From Paracrocinitomix sp039939375 (lineage in GTDB: Bacteria > Bacteroidota > Bacteroidia > Flavobacteriales_D > Crocinitomicaceae), in the NCBI GenBank assembly GCA_039939375.1, contig JBDVJO010000004.1:286948-350947 (forward strand): a DNA stretch of 64,000 nucleotides, read 5' to 3'. Below are positions 34,458-43,345 of the stretch, piece by piece. Every line of letters starts with the position of its first letter. Positions within the stretch are counted from its first letter, which is position 1. The translations under genes and the position numbers were made by a program. Below the pieces are notes generated by a model. That model did no database searches, had not been told where the DNA came from, and worked only from the letters and a program-made list of their open reading frames with translations.

Positions 34458-35823
34458 CTGTTTCTGAAAAGAATGATTTGAATTGTAATCCGATATTTTC
34501 TCTGGAAGTATTTTTCCATATTTCAAATACCGCTACAATTAAAACACAAAGGTATTCAATTGTTATAAACAGCATATTTTCCTCAAAGTTTGGATTAGAA
34601 TATGCGAAATAACTTAGCATTACCACTATCGACCATACTAAACCTAACTTGTAATTTGTAAAGATGGAGAAAATCAGAATTAAGCTGATGTACCAAGGAT
34701 GGACCGTAGTTGCGAACAAGTAATAAATCAACAGGGCGAACATCATTCCAGAGAAAACCTGTTGATCATTCTTCACTGCTCTAAAAATAGCTAAGCACAG
34801 TATGCAAACCGTACCTATTTTTGATAAGAAGGGTCCGTCTACCGCAATTTCGCTATATCCTTTGGTTGAGAATGTATATTCTTCTAACAAATTATAAAGG
34901 CTGGCATTGAACTCAAAATTATTAAAGTACAAATTGATGGATTGCATGAAGTTGCCGAGAAAAGCTTCGTTGATCAATAATGCGCTCATTCCAACTACCA
35001 CAAATGTTGTCATTGCCGTAAACCCTAGCGATTTTCTCCATTTTAATCGTTTATAAAGAAACGGAATCAATAAAATTGGAATTAACTTTATCTGAATAGC
35101 AAATCCGAAAAACAAGGCAGCAAACATCCAGCGTTCAGTCATGATTAAGTAGATACTCAGCAAAATGAAGAAAATCATCACTCCTTCAAAATGAAGATTA
35201 CCGCTAAACTCTAAAATAACGAAGGGATTCAGTGCATACAACCAAATAAGATGAGCCGGTTTCTTTAGTAAAATTAATATTTTTCTCCCAATAAAAATCA
35301 CACCAACATCCGCCAGAATCATAATGACTTTTAAGCTGATCACATTGGCTTGAATAGAATCAAAAAGTGAGGTTGGTAGCAAAAACAACAATTGATTCAA
35401 AACTGGATAGCAAGAATAATTAGATTGAGACAGCTCCCCCATTCCATGGAACAAAGTACGCATATAAAAATCATTGTAAAATGGACCCTGACTAATCAGA
35501 TCGTTCGGTACATGCGCATAAGGGTTAATTCCTTTTGTCATCAACTCACCATCCCAAATAAAACGATAAAAATCATTCGATAATTCTGGTACAGCCATCA
35601 GTAAAATGAGTCGTGCAATTATGGCTATTGCCAAGAACATTTTAAAGTTCCACTGCTGTCGGTTTAGCCATATCACATAAAAAAGTGTGAATCCCGCCAG
35701 ATAAAGCAAAATGAATTGATTAAAATTTGTACGGGTAGTTTCGTAACCGATAAAATAAATTATCAGAAGAAAAATGCAGGCTACAGCGCCTGTTGCGATC
35801 GAATATTTAGAAAAGACTTTCAA
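34426..35823 (-). CDS. GT-C-like polytopic mannosyl/glycosyltransferase
   Basis: 465 residues with about eleven to twelve membrane segments. The first extracytoplasmic loop has an acidic pair typical of GT-C enzymes (ELSNDFYRFIWDGELMTKGI) followed by NPYAHVPND, a motif seen in the GT87/DUF2029 mannosyltransferase relatives. Such enzymes use polyprenyl-phosphate sugars to glycosylate lipids or envelope glycans. It is first in the operon with STM3941-like, bshB1 and bioA; why these are grouped is unclear. Confidence 0.75.
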   Translation of the reverse strand: MKVFSKYSIATGAVACIFLLIIYFIGYETTRTNFNQFILLYLAGFTLFYVIWLNRQQWNFKMFLAIAIIARLILLMAVPELSNDFYRFIWDGELMTKGINPYAHVPNDLISQGPFYNDFYMRTLFHGMGELSQSNYSCYPVLNQLLFLLPTSLFDSIQANVISLKVIMILADVGVIFIGRKILILLKKPAHLIWLYALNPFVILEFSGNLHFEGVMIFFILLSIYLIMTERWMFAALFFGFAIQIKLIPILLIPFLYKRLKWRKSLGFTAMTTFVVVGMSALLINEAFLGNFMQSINLYFNNFEFNASLYNLLEEYTFSTKGYSEIAVDGPFLSKIGTVCILCLAIFRAVKNDQQVFSGMMFALLIYYLFATTVHPWYISLILIFSIFTNYKLGLVWSIVVMLSYFAYSNPNFEENMLFITIEYLCVLIVAVFEIWKNTSRENIGLQFKSFFSETDVDRSTISDK

Positions 35824-35883
35824 ATCAAAATGTTAATGAAGGCATAAAATTCATCAATTTCTCTCAATTTGAACAAAAAAAAT

Positions 35884-35891
35884 TATTTTTG
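35884..35891 (+). promoter_or_regulatory. -7 promoter element (TATTTTTG) of the TPR-ribH operon
   Basis: Exact TAnnTTTG, 22 nt before the ATG at 35914. Upstream in-frame starts at or before 35869 would lie within or before the promoter and are rejected. Confidence 0.5.
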
Positions 35892-35913
35892 CACTCACTA
35901 TTTGACAATACAC

Positions 35914-36579
35914 ATGGCTAAAAAGAACGAATCAAGAAAGGAAGAATCAGTAGAATTAACGGCTACAGAGAGTTTCTTTGATAAAAATAAAAATTTAATC
36001 TTCATTGGTGGAGGTGCAATTGTTGCCGTGATAATCGGAGTAATAATTTATTTTGCTGCGTTTTCTAACAAAAACACGCCTGAATCTGATGATGCTTATT
36101 GGAATGCTTTTTATGAGTATCAGTACAATGATTCTACTGAGACGGCATACGAAGGAACAGAGAACTTTGAAGGATTTGAGTCAATAGCTGACGACTATGA
36201 CGGAACTACAGCTGGTGAAATTGCAAATTACGGAATGGCTACTAGAGCAATGGAAAAAGGAGAATGGGATGAAGCTCTTTCTTATTTAGACAATTGTAAT
36301 TTTGAAGACGTAATGATTGGAACGTTAGTGATTGGAATGAAAGGTGATTGTTATGTTGAGAAAGGTGATTACGATCAAGCCGCTCAAATGTTTGAAGAGG
36401 CTGCACAACGTGAAGCAAATGAATTTACTTCGCCTATGTTCTTGAAAAAAGCAGGATTAGTATACGAAAAGCAAGGTAAAAATGCAGAAGCATTAACTGC
36501 TTACACTAAAATTAAAGAAGATTGGTCAACATCTACTGAAGCAGGAGATATTGACAAGTTTATTGCTAGAATCCAATAA
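35914..36579 (+). CDS. Membrane-anchored tetratricopeptide repeat protein
   Basis: 221 residues. A charged cytoplasmic N-terminus (about 1-33) leads to one membrane segment (LIFIGGGAIVAVIIGVIIYF, about 34-53), then an extracytoplasmic TPR region (AMEKGEWDEALSYLDNC, GDCYVEKGDYDQAAQMFEEA, LVYEKQGKNAEALTAYTKI). The architecture resembles YfgM, which assists the Sec machinery and periplasmic chaperones; that parallel is an inference. Its stop overlaps the ribH ATG by 1 nt. Confidence 0.78.
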   Translation: MAKKNESRKEESVELTATESFFDKNKNLIFIGGGAIVAVIIGVIIYFAAFSNKNTPESDDAYWNAFYEYQYNDSTETAYEGTENFEGFESIADDYDGTTAGEIANYGMATRAMEKGEWDEALSYLDNCNFEDVMIGTLVIGMKGDCYVEKGDYDQAAQMFEEAAQREANEFTSPMFLKKAGLVYEKQGKNAEALTAYTKIKEDWSTSTEAGDIDKFIARIQ

Positions 36580-37073
36580 TGGCTACTGTAGACAATAACT
36601 TATCTGAATACAATAAAGAAAGTATTCCTAATGGTGCCGATTTTAAAATCGGCATTGTTGTTTCTGAGTGGAATGACGACATTACTTTAAATCTTTTAAA
36701 AGGAGCAAGACAAACGCTTGAAGAAAACGGCGTGAAGCCTGAAAACATCATCATCAAGATGGTTCCCGGAACTTTTGAATTGCCTTTAGCATGCCAGTTT
36801 TTATTAGAAGCTGACGAAGACATTGATGGTGTAATCGCGATTGGATGTGTGATTCAAGGGGAGACAAAACATTTTGATTTTGTTTGTCAAGGAGCTACTC
36901 AAGGAATTATGGCAACTCAAATGGAGTACAATACGCCTATTTCGTTTTGCGTGCTTACAGACAATACGCGTCAGCAGTCAATCGATCGTTCTGGAGGTAA
37001 ACACGGCAATAAGGGCGTTGAATGTGCTGTAGCCTGCTTAAAAATGATTGCTTTACAAGAGCGATTAGGTTAG
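36579..37073 (+). CDS. ribH: 6,7-dimethyl-8-ribityllumazine synthase
   Basis: Penultimate step of riboflavin synthesis. 164 residues. Conserved segments: IGIVVSEWNDDITLNLLKGA (substrate-binding Trp), KMVPGTFELPLACQFL (PGxxElP) and GCVIQGETKHFDFVC (catalytic His region), then SFCVLTDNT. It is co-transcribed with the TPR gene. The 3' end overlaps the convergent gene by 9 nt. Confidence 0.96.
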   Translation: MATVDNNLSEYNKESIPNGADFKIGIVVSEWNDDITLNLLKGARQTLEENGVKPENIIIKMVPGTFELPLACQFLLEADEDIDGVIAIGCVIQGETKHFDFVCQGATQGIMATQMEYNTPISFCVLTDNTRQQSIDRSGGKHGNKGVECAVACLKMIALQERLG

Positions 37074-37328
37074 AGTATAAAGCCAAATTCCTACAATTAT
37101 AATCGTTGCTGCAAAGGATGTTTTTATAAATAACCAGCCTTCTTTTTTTCTTTCCGCGGCTACCAAAAATACTCCTGATAAAAATGTAGAAACTGGAATG
37201 GCAAAAATTAATGAAGCAATTGCTGCTAACTCATTTAAATATCCTGCAAAATTATAAGTCAGTGCGTAAACTAATGTCCATGCCATTAGATTAAAACTGA
37301 AAACTATTCCAATAAGTCTGTAATTCAT
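37065..37328 (-). CDS. Small three-TM membrane protein
   Basis: 87 residues, three hydrophobic segments (about 5-25, 33-58, 69-85). No family recognised. It is third in a compact minus-strand unit, sharing a base with the YcxB-like gene before it, and converges on ribH with a 9-nt overlap. Confidence 0.6.
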   Translation of the reverse strand: MNYRLIGIVFSFNLMAWTLVYALTYNFAGYLNELAAIASLIFAIPVSTFLSGVFLVAAERKKEGWLFIKTSFAATIIIVGIWLYTLT

Positions 37329-37837
37329 TAATCAATATACTTCTCTACAAACCTTTCAAATTCATCTTGATTATCAACTGCGATATTTGGAATAATCACA
37401 GCAGTTAATGCCGAATTATAAATGAAGTAGTACTCATCTGTAATTTCCATTCGGTCAATACCTGACCATTGAATCATCTCTTCTGAATTTTCTGTAGTTA
37501 ACTTCACACCTTTGTTACTTAATTCTACTTCGTGTTTCCCTAAAAAAGATTTGTTTTTTTCATTGTCGATAAACCGCTCGACACCTTTCATGATTTTTCT
37601 ATCTCTGTATCCTGGATACCACCAAAACCAAAAAGCAACAGCAATTCCACAAACTATTGGTGGAATCACCCACTCGTCATTGGTAATTCCATAAAACAAC
37701 ACCACAAAAATGGCCATCACAGGAAATGATCTGATTGCTTTTTTACGGATTCGCTGGTGTTGTGGCGAACTGTAAATGTGATGGATGTTAAAAGCAATCC
37801 AATCTTCTCTGGTAAATTCAAAAGTAATCTGCTGCAT
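37328..37837 (-). CDS. YcxB-like membrane protein
   Basis: 169 residues. An N-terminal FTREDWIAFNIHHIYSSPQH, two membrane helices (about 38-52 and 60-77) and a C-terminal domain GKHEVELSNKGVKLTTENS followed by IQWSGIDRMEITDEYYFIY fit the YcxB-like (PF14317) pattern, in which a PH-like C-terminal domain follows two TM segments. Function unknown. Flanked 1-2 nt away by two other small membrane protein genes. Confidence 0.75.
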   Translation of the reverse strand: MQQITFEFTREDWIAFNIHHIYSSPQHQRIRKKAIRSFPVMAIFVVLFYGITNDEWVIPPIVCGIAVAFWFWWYPGYRDRKIMKGVERFIDNEKNKSFLGKHEVELSNKGVKLTTENSEEMIQWSGIDRMEITDEYYFIYNSALTAVIIPNIAVDNQDEFERFVEKYID

Positions 37838-37839
37838 GT

Positions 37840-38121
37840 TTATCCTATATACGAGTATCCAATGAGTAAAATTAAAATCAAAACGGCTATTCCGGCAATT
37901 ATAAAATGAACTTTCATAGCTTTCTTTTGTTTCAGTGCCGCAAATATGATGGCTGCCACAACATGAAGAATTGGAAAAAGAATCATCACATTAAACGCGC
38001 CTAAAATCTGCCCCAAAGGAGCATCTGAATTTTTGAAGCCAGTATAAATAATTACACAGATGATAATAATCAAGGTATTTGAAATTATCTGAGGAATTAA
38101 ATTGTTTGATTCTTTGCTCAT
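37840..38121 (-). CDS. Small three-TM membrane protein
   Basis: 93 residues with three hydrophobic segments (about 9-25, 36-61, 71-91). First gene of the three-gene membrane-protein unit (38121 to 37065). No family recognised; the unit is divergent from pyrG. Confidence 0.6.
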   Translation of the reverse strand: MSKESNNLIPQIISNTLIIIICVIIYTGFKNSDAPLGQILGAFNVMILFPILHVVAAIIFAALKQKKAMKVHFIIAGIAVLILILLIGYSYIG

Positions 38122-38215
38122 CTTTTTTTTGGCAAAAATACACTTATCAACAAGCTGTTACAATTTTGTTGAACAATTATTATTAAATCTTTAGGCATAT
38201 GGCTAACTTTTAGCT

Positions 38216-38223
38216 TACCTTTG
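38216..38223 (+). promoter_or_regulatory. -7 promoter element (TACCTTTG) of pyrG
   Basis: Exact TAnnTTTG, 25 nt before the pyrG ATG. No attenuator-like C-run is seen in the short leader. Confidence 0.5.
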
Positions 38224-38248
38224 CTTCCCGTAGTTACAAAAACACATT

Positions 38249-39868
38249 ATGTCTAACACAACAAAGTACATATTTGTAACCGGCGGGGTTACTTCATCTC
38301 TCGGTAAAGGAATTATTTCAGCTTCACTTGCTAAATTACTGCAAGCTCGAGGGCACTCAGTGACCATTCAAAAATTAGATCCGTACATTAACATTGATCC
38401 AGGAACTTTAAATCCTTACGAACATGGTGAATGCTATGTAACTAATGATGGTGCAGAAACTGATTTAGATTTAGGACATTATGAGCGTTTTTTGAACGTT
38501 CCAACTTCACAGGCAAATAACGTAACTACAGGAAGAATTTACCAATCTGTAATTGATAAAGAAAGACGCGGAGAGTTTTTAGGTAAAACAGTTCAAATCA
38601 TTCCGCATATCACGGATGAAATCAAACACAGAATTCAAATCCTTGGCAAAACCGGTGAGTTTGATATTGTAATTACAGAAATTGGTGGAACAGTTGGTGA
38701 TATTGAATCATTGCCATTTGTAGAAAGTATCCGTCAAATGATGTGGGAGAAAAAGAAACAATGTTTGGTCATTCACTTAACACTTGTTCCTTACTTAAAC
38801 GCAGCAGGAGAATTAAAAACGAAACCAACTCAAAACTCCGTAAAATCAATGAGAGAAGTTGGTGTTCAACCAGATATTTTAGTTTGTAGAACTGAGCATC
38901 CTTTAGATGAATCTATCAAAAGAAAAATTGCTTTGTTCTGTAATGTAGATACTTCTTCTGTTATTGAATCTTTAGATGCTTCTTCTATTTATGAAGTGCC
39001 TATTTTAATGCAAAAAGAAAAATTGGATGAAGTCGTAATTGAAAAATTAGGTCTAGAAAGCAATGTTGAACCGCAATTGGATAAATGGAACGAATTCTTA
39101 ACAAGAGTTCAAAATCCAAAATCTAAAATAACTGTTGGTTTAGTTGGAAAATATATTGAACTCAAAGATTCGTACAAATCAATTGTAGAATCTTTTGAAC
39201 ATTCAGGAGCAGCTAACGAATGTGATGTCAAAATCAAATGGATTCATTCTGAAAAACTTACACCTGAAAATGTTGCCGAGCACATGTCAGGAATTGACGG
39301 AGTGCTTGTAGCTCCTGGATTTGGTTCAAGAGGAATTGAAGGAAAAATTAATGCAGTTAAATTTGCTAGAGAAAATAAGCTACCGTTTTTTGGTATCTGC
39401 TTAGGGATGCAATGTGCTGTTATAGAATATGCAAGAAACGTTTTAGGATGGGAAGAAGCACACTCTTCTGAAATTCAAAAAAGATGCGAAAAACCCGTTA
39501 TTGATTTAATGGAAGAGCAAAAAAGCATCACCAACTTAGGCGGAACAATGCGATTGGGTGAATATGATTGCGAATTAAAAGAAGATTCGCACGTTCTTGA
39601 CGCTTATGGTGAAAAGAACATCAAAGAGCGTCACAGACACAGATTTGAGTTCAATTCAAATTATTTAGCTGATTTTGAGTCGGCTGGAATGATTGCCACT
39701 GGTAAAAATCCAGAAACTGGATTGGTAGAAGTTGTTGAGATTCCTGATCACCCTTGGTTTGTTGGAGCACAATTTCACCCAGAGTATAAGTCGACAGTTG
39801 AAGCTCCGCATCCTTTATTTATTGGATTCGTTAAAGCGGTATTGAAGAATAAAAACGTATTAGCCTAA
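38249..39868 (+). CDS. pyrG: CTP synthase
   Basis: Aminates UTP to CTP with glutamine. 539 residues. The N-terminal synthase domain shows TGGVTSSLGKGIISASLAKL (P-loop) and LDPYINIDPGTLNPYEHGE; the C-terminal class I glutaminase has GICLGMQ with catalytic Cys 384 and the His-Glu pair in HPEYKS. Standalone transcription unit before yidC. Its product CTP is the substrate for CdsA (10254-11090). Confidence 0.98.
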   Translation: MSNTTKYIFVTGGVTSSLGKGIISASLAKLLQARGHSVTIQKLDPYINIDPGTLNPYEHGECYVTNDGAETDLDLGHYERFLNVPTSQANNVTTGRIYQSVIDKERRGEFLGKTVQIIPHITDEIKHRIQILGKTGEFDIVITEIGGTVGDIESLPFVESIRQMMWEKKKQCLVIHLTLVPYLNAAGELKTKPTQNSVKSMREVGVQPDILVCRTEHPLDESIKRKIALFCNVDTSSVIESLDASSIYEVPILMQKEKLDEVVIEKLGLESNVEPQLDKWNEFLTRVQNPKSKITVGLVGKYIELKDSYKSIVESFEHSGAANECDVKIKWIHSEKLTPENVAEHMSGIDGVLVAPGFGSRGIEGKINAVKFARENKLPFFGICLGMQCAVIEYARNVLGWEEAHSSEIQKRCEKPVIDLMEEQKSITNLGGTMRLGEYDCELKEDSHVLDAYGEKNIKERHRHRFEFNSNYLADFESAGMIATGKNPETGLVEVVEIPDHPWFVGAQFHPEYKSTVEAPHPLFIGFVKAVLKNKNVLA

Positions 39869-39965
39869 AGAATTCTAGTGTTGAATTGTTTATTGTTTTG
39901 CGCCAAATGTTGAGAGAAGCACAATATTTACAAACCACAATCGACTCCTATTTCAATAAGTTAAC

Positions 39966-39973
39966 TAATTTTG
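39966..39973 (+). promoter_or_regulatory. -7 promoter element (TAATTTTG) of yidC
   Basis: Exact TAnnTTTG, 19 nt before the yidC ATG at 39993. Confidence 0.5.
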
Positions 39974-39992
39974 CAGCTTAATTAAAATTTTG

Positions 39993-41963
39993 ATGGATAA
40001 AAAATCAATCACCGGTCTTATAATTATTGCAGGAATTTTAATCGTTTTTGCGATTTTCTCTCCAAAACCAGAACCGACCACTTCAGAGAATGATAAAACT
40101 GAGCAAACAGATGAAAAGACAGACAAGTCAGATCAAGAGGCTCAAGAAGATAAAGTTGAAATTGCAAACAACCTTGTTCCTAAATTAGACGAAAACGGAA
40201 CTCCAATTATTGATTCCTTATTAGGCGCAGCCTACACGGATACTGTAACTGGGAAAGATACCTTTTTAGTTATCAATAATAATCCTGTTGCTCAAGCTGA
40301 CCCTGAGGTAACTATGTCGGCTAATGATTCTACTTATCTTGAAGAAGAAAGAACAGAAACTACATTTGAAGAACAAATCATCACTTTAGAAAATGACTTG
40401 TTGATTGCAAATTTCTCAACACAAGGTGGAAGGATAAGAGAAGTATTCTTCAAAAACTTTGTGACATACAATGACTATGTAGCTGAGAAAAAAACACCGC
40501 TTCAATTATTTGATAGCACTTCTGTTTACGGAATAGAATTCCCAACAGGTGATGGATCGGACAATACTTTAGGTGAAGAATTCAAAGTCGTTAACCAAAC
40601 TGAAAATGAAATCACGCTTGAAATGTCTAAAGCGGGTAAAAAAATTGGATTTACTTACAAATTGAAACCAGGAAAATATGACATTGATTATGATGTATAT
40701 TTTGATGGATATAATGACGACCAGGTTGAAGACATGCGTTTCAAAGCTGACTTTCAGTTATTGGCTACAGAAAAGCATTTACCAAACGAACAAAGAAACT
40801 CAGTTATTTTCTTCCAGTATGAAGAAGACTCTTATGATTATATCTGGAATACAGATGATTTAGAGTTTGAAGAAAACATTGAATGGATTTCATTTAAACA
40901 ATCTTTCTTTGCCACTATCCTTTCAAATAAAACCAATTTCTCAGCTGAAAATTCTACCATTGAAATTGAGGACTTAGCAGATGAAGAACAAACAAGATAC
41001 ACCAAGCATTATGTTGCTGATGTTGCTTTAGGAGCAACAAAAGCCGAAAATGTAGTAGAATTAAACTGGTACATGGGACCAGTTGATTATGATATTTTAG
41101 CTTCATACGATAACGGTACAGAAGATATTGTAGAATTAGGTCCTGGTCTTTTCAGATGGATTAACAAATATGCCTTAAGACCTTTATTCAGCGGAATGAT
41201 TGGATTAGGAATTGGCGTAGGTATTGCGATTCTATTGTTAACGATTATCGTGAAATTGGTATTATCTCCGGTAAACTATAAAATGTACAAGTCATCAGCA
41301 ATGATGAAAGTGCTAAAACCAGAAATTGAAAAAATTACGGCAAAGTTTCCTAAGAAGGAAGATGCTATGAAGAAGCAGCAAGCCACCATGGCCCTGTATC
41401 GAGAAACTGGAGTTAGTCCTTTAGCAGGATGTGTTCCAATGCTGATTCAGATGCCGATCTTATTCGCTATTTTCCGATTATTCCCAGCATCTATTGAATT
41501 GAGACAAAAATCGTTCTTATGGGCTGAAGATTTATCTTCTTATGACTCGCCTATCCAATTAGGCTTTGATATTCCATTTTACGGATCACACGTTTCTATC
41601 TTTACCTTATTAATGGCTATTACTACGTTGTTGTACACACATTACAACAGTAATAACATGCAACAGCCGAGTCAACCTGGGATGCCGAATATGAAATACA
41701 TCATGTACTTCTTCCCAATTATGATGATTTTCTTCTTCAATAGTTACTCTTCAGGTTTGAGTTTTTACTATTTTATTTCTACCTTGATGACAATTGGAAT
41801 CATGTTTGGAATTAAAAAATTCTTAATTGATGACGAAAAACTATTAGCCAAAATTGAAGCTAAAAAAGCCAATCCGAAGAAAAAAGGAAAGTCTAAGTTT
41901 CAACAACGACTAGAAGAAGCACAAAGAATTCAGCAAGAAAAAGCAAAGAATAGAAAAAAATAG
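39993..41963 (+). CDS. yidC: Membrane protein insertase YidC
   Basis: Inserts and folds inner-membrane proteins with or without Sec. 656 residues, started at the ATG at 39993. TM1 (about 7-23), an acidic Glu/Asp/Thr-rich linker (25-60), a large periplasmic beta-sandwich domain, then the conserved five-TM core (about 405-620) with SPVNYKMYKSSAMMKVLKP, GVSPLAGCVPMLIQMPILFA and FFPIMMIFFFNSYSSGLSFY. A basic C-terminal tail (KKANPKKKGKSKF) can contact ribosomes. The synteny pyrG-yidC is one I recall from Flavobacteriales. Confidence 0.97.
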   Translation: MDKKSITGLIIIAGILIVFAIFSPKPEPTTSENDKTEQTDEKTDKSDQEAQEDKVEIANNLVPKLDENGTPIIDSLLGAAYTDTVTGKDTFLVINNNPVAQADPEVTMSANDSTYLEEERTETTFEEQIITLENDLLIANFSTQGGRIREVFFKNFVTYNDYVAEKKTPLQLFDSTSVYGIEFPTGDGSDNTLGEEFKVVNQTENEITLEMSKAGKKIGFTYKLKPGKYDIDYDVYFDGYNDDQVEDMRFKADFQLLATEKHLPNEQRNSVIFFQYEEDSYDYIWNTDDLEFEENIEWISFKQSFFATILSNKTNFSAENSTIEIEDLADEEQTRYTKHYVADVALGATKAENVVELNWYMGPVDYDILASYDNGTEDIVELGPGLFRWINKYALRPLFSGMIGLGIGVGIAILLLTIIVKLVLSPVNYKMYKSSAMMKVLKPEIEKITAKFPKKEDAMKKQQATMALYRETGVSPLAGCVPMLIQMPILFAIFRLFPASIELRQKSFLWAEDLSSYDSPIQLGFDIPFYGSHVSIFTLLMAITTLLYTHYNSNNMQQPSQPGMPNMKYIMYFFPIMMIFFFNSYSSGLSFYYFISTLMTIGIMFGIKKFLIDDEKLLAKIEAKKANPKKKGKSKFQQRLEEAQRIQQEKAKNRKK

Positions 41964-42022
41964 TTGAATTCGTTTAAATTATTGTCTTGAGAAGTGTAAT
42001 CTCAAAAAACGCACTACTTCAA

Positions 42023-42038
42023 GACATTTATAAATGTC
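42023..42038. promoter_or_regulatory. Perfect 16-bp palindrome upstream of the first desaturase (candidate operator)
   Basis: GACATTTATAAATGTC, centred 43 nt before the ATG at 42073. It is absent upstream of the second desaturase. A couple of palindromes this long are expected by chance in 64 kb of AT-rich DNA, so location is the main argument. Confidence 0.35.
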
Positions 42039-42072
42039 ATCCTAAAAGTACTTAGGCTGACGAACAACAACC

Positions 42073-43191
42073 ATGGAAGCACTAAAACCAATCAAATATT
42101 CACGTAAAGTTGGGGCTGACTTTGCGTCAACCTTGAACAAAAGAGTCAGGGCATATTTCAAAGAAAATAACATTTCCAAATACGCGAACACCAACATGAA
42201 GATTAAAACAATTTTCATGATTTGCCTATATTTTATTCCACTTGGATTTTTAATGTCCGGATTTATTCAAAGCGTTTGGTTGGTAGGTTTACTTTATCTA
42301 CTAATGGGTTTTGGAATGGCCGGAATTGGATTATCGGTTATGCATGATGCTAATCATGGAGCTTATTCTAAACGTGATTGGGTCAACAAATGGCTAGGAA
42401 AAATTATTGTTCCAATTAGTGGATATGCTGCTTGTTGGAAAATTCAACACAACGTACTTCATCACACCTACACCAATGTTGAAGGTTATGACGAAGACAT
42501 TCAACCTCCAAAATTCTTGCGTTTTTCTCCTAATGACGAACACAGAAACATTCACAGATTCCAGCATCTCTACGCTTGGTTCTTTTACGGATTGATGACG
42601 ATATCTTGGGCAACTAACAAAGACTTTCAAGCTCTATTTAGATATAAAAAATTAGACCTAACCAAAACAGAAGGGTCTAGCTTTGGTTGGATGCTAACTG
42701 AACTAATTTTTAGTAAGATTTTGTATTACAGCATCACCGTTGTGATTCCTGTTTTAATGATTGACATTTCATGGTATTGGTTCGTAATCTTTGTATTCGC
42801 TTGTCACTTTACTGCCGGAATTATCCTCTCATTTGTATTTCAACCAGCCCACGTGGTTCCAGAAACTAATTTTGTGAATGCAAATGCTGATCTTACTATT
42901 GAAAACAATTTCGCCATCCACCAAATGGAAACAACCAGTAATTTTGCTCCTAAAAGCAGAGTTTTATATTGGCTAATAGGTGGATTAAACTACCAAGTTG
43001 AACATCATTTATTTCCTAATATTTGCCACGTTCACTACAAAAAACTGTCTAAAATTGTAAGAGAAACTGCTGAAGAATATGGTGTTCCTTACAACTCGCA
43101 CAAGACTTTTTTCTCAGCTATTAAGTACCACATGAAAATGCTTAAGGCAATCGGTAGAAACGAAATTCAAGGAGATTTCCACATTGGATAA
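42073..43191 (+). CDS. Membrane fatty acid desaturase (copy 1)
   Basis: Di-iron acyl desaturase. 372 residues with four to five membrane segments. Three His boxes: HDANHG (about 92-97), HNVLHH (about 126-131) and QVEHHLFPNICH (about 307-318). The QxxHH third box is typical of front-end and related acyl-lipid/acyl-CoA desaturases. No cytochrome b5 domain. Adjusts membrane fluidity or makes polyunsaturated acids; regiochemistry unknown. Paralogous to the gene 154 nt downstream, same length without gaps. Confidence 0.9.
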   Translation: MEALKPIKYSRKVGADFASTLNKRVRAYFKENNISKYANTNMKIKTIFMICLYFIPLGFLMSGFIQSVWLVGLLYLLMGFGMAGIGLSVMHDANHGAYSKRDWVNKWLGKIIVPISGYAACWKIQHNVLHHTYTNVEGYDEDIQPPKFLRFSPNDEHRNIHRFQHLYAWFFYGLMTISWATNKDFQALFRYKKLDLTKTEGSSFGWMLTELIFSKILYYSITVVIPVLMIDISWYWFVIFVFACHFTAGIILSFVFQPAHVVPETNFVNANADLTIENNFAIHQMETTSNFAPKSRVLYWLIGGLNYQVEHHLFPNICHVHYKKLSKIVRETAEEYGVPYNSHKTFFSAIKYHMKMLKAIGRNEIQGDFHIG

Positions 43192-43314
43192 ACAATATCC
43201 GAAGTTCCCTTCCGTCTTTATTTTTGATAGATTCCGGCAATTTAGCCCTGAGTTTTCAATAATCACGTCTTAATTGAACAGAAAGTTCATGCGAGATTAA
43301 CACGAAATAAAGAT

Positions 43315-43322
43315 TATCTTTG
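43315..43322 (+). promoter_or_regulatory. -7 promoter element (TATCTTTG) of the second desaturase
   Basis: Exact TAnnTTTG, 23 nt before the ATG at 43346, so the second copy has its own promoter. An inverted repeat TGAAC-N5-GTTCA lies about 30 nt further upstream. Confidence 0.5.
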
Positions 43323-43345
43323 TATCGCAAATAAAACTTCAATAA

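Noticed and set aside
41987..42005. Hairpin after yidC as a terminator
   Set aside because: Only a 6-bp stem followed by A rather than T on the yidC strand.
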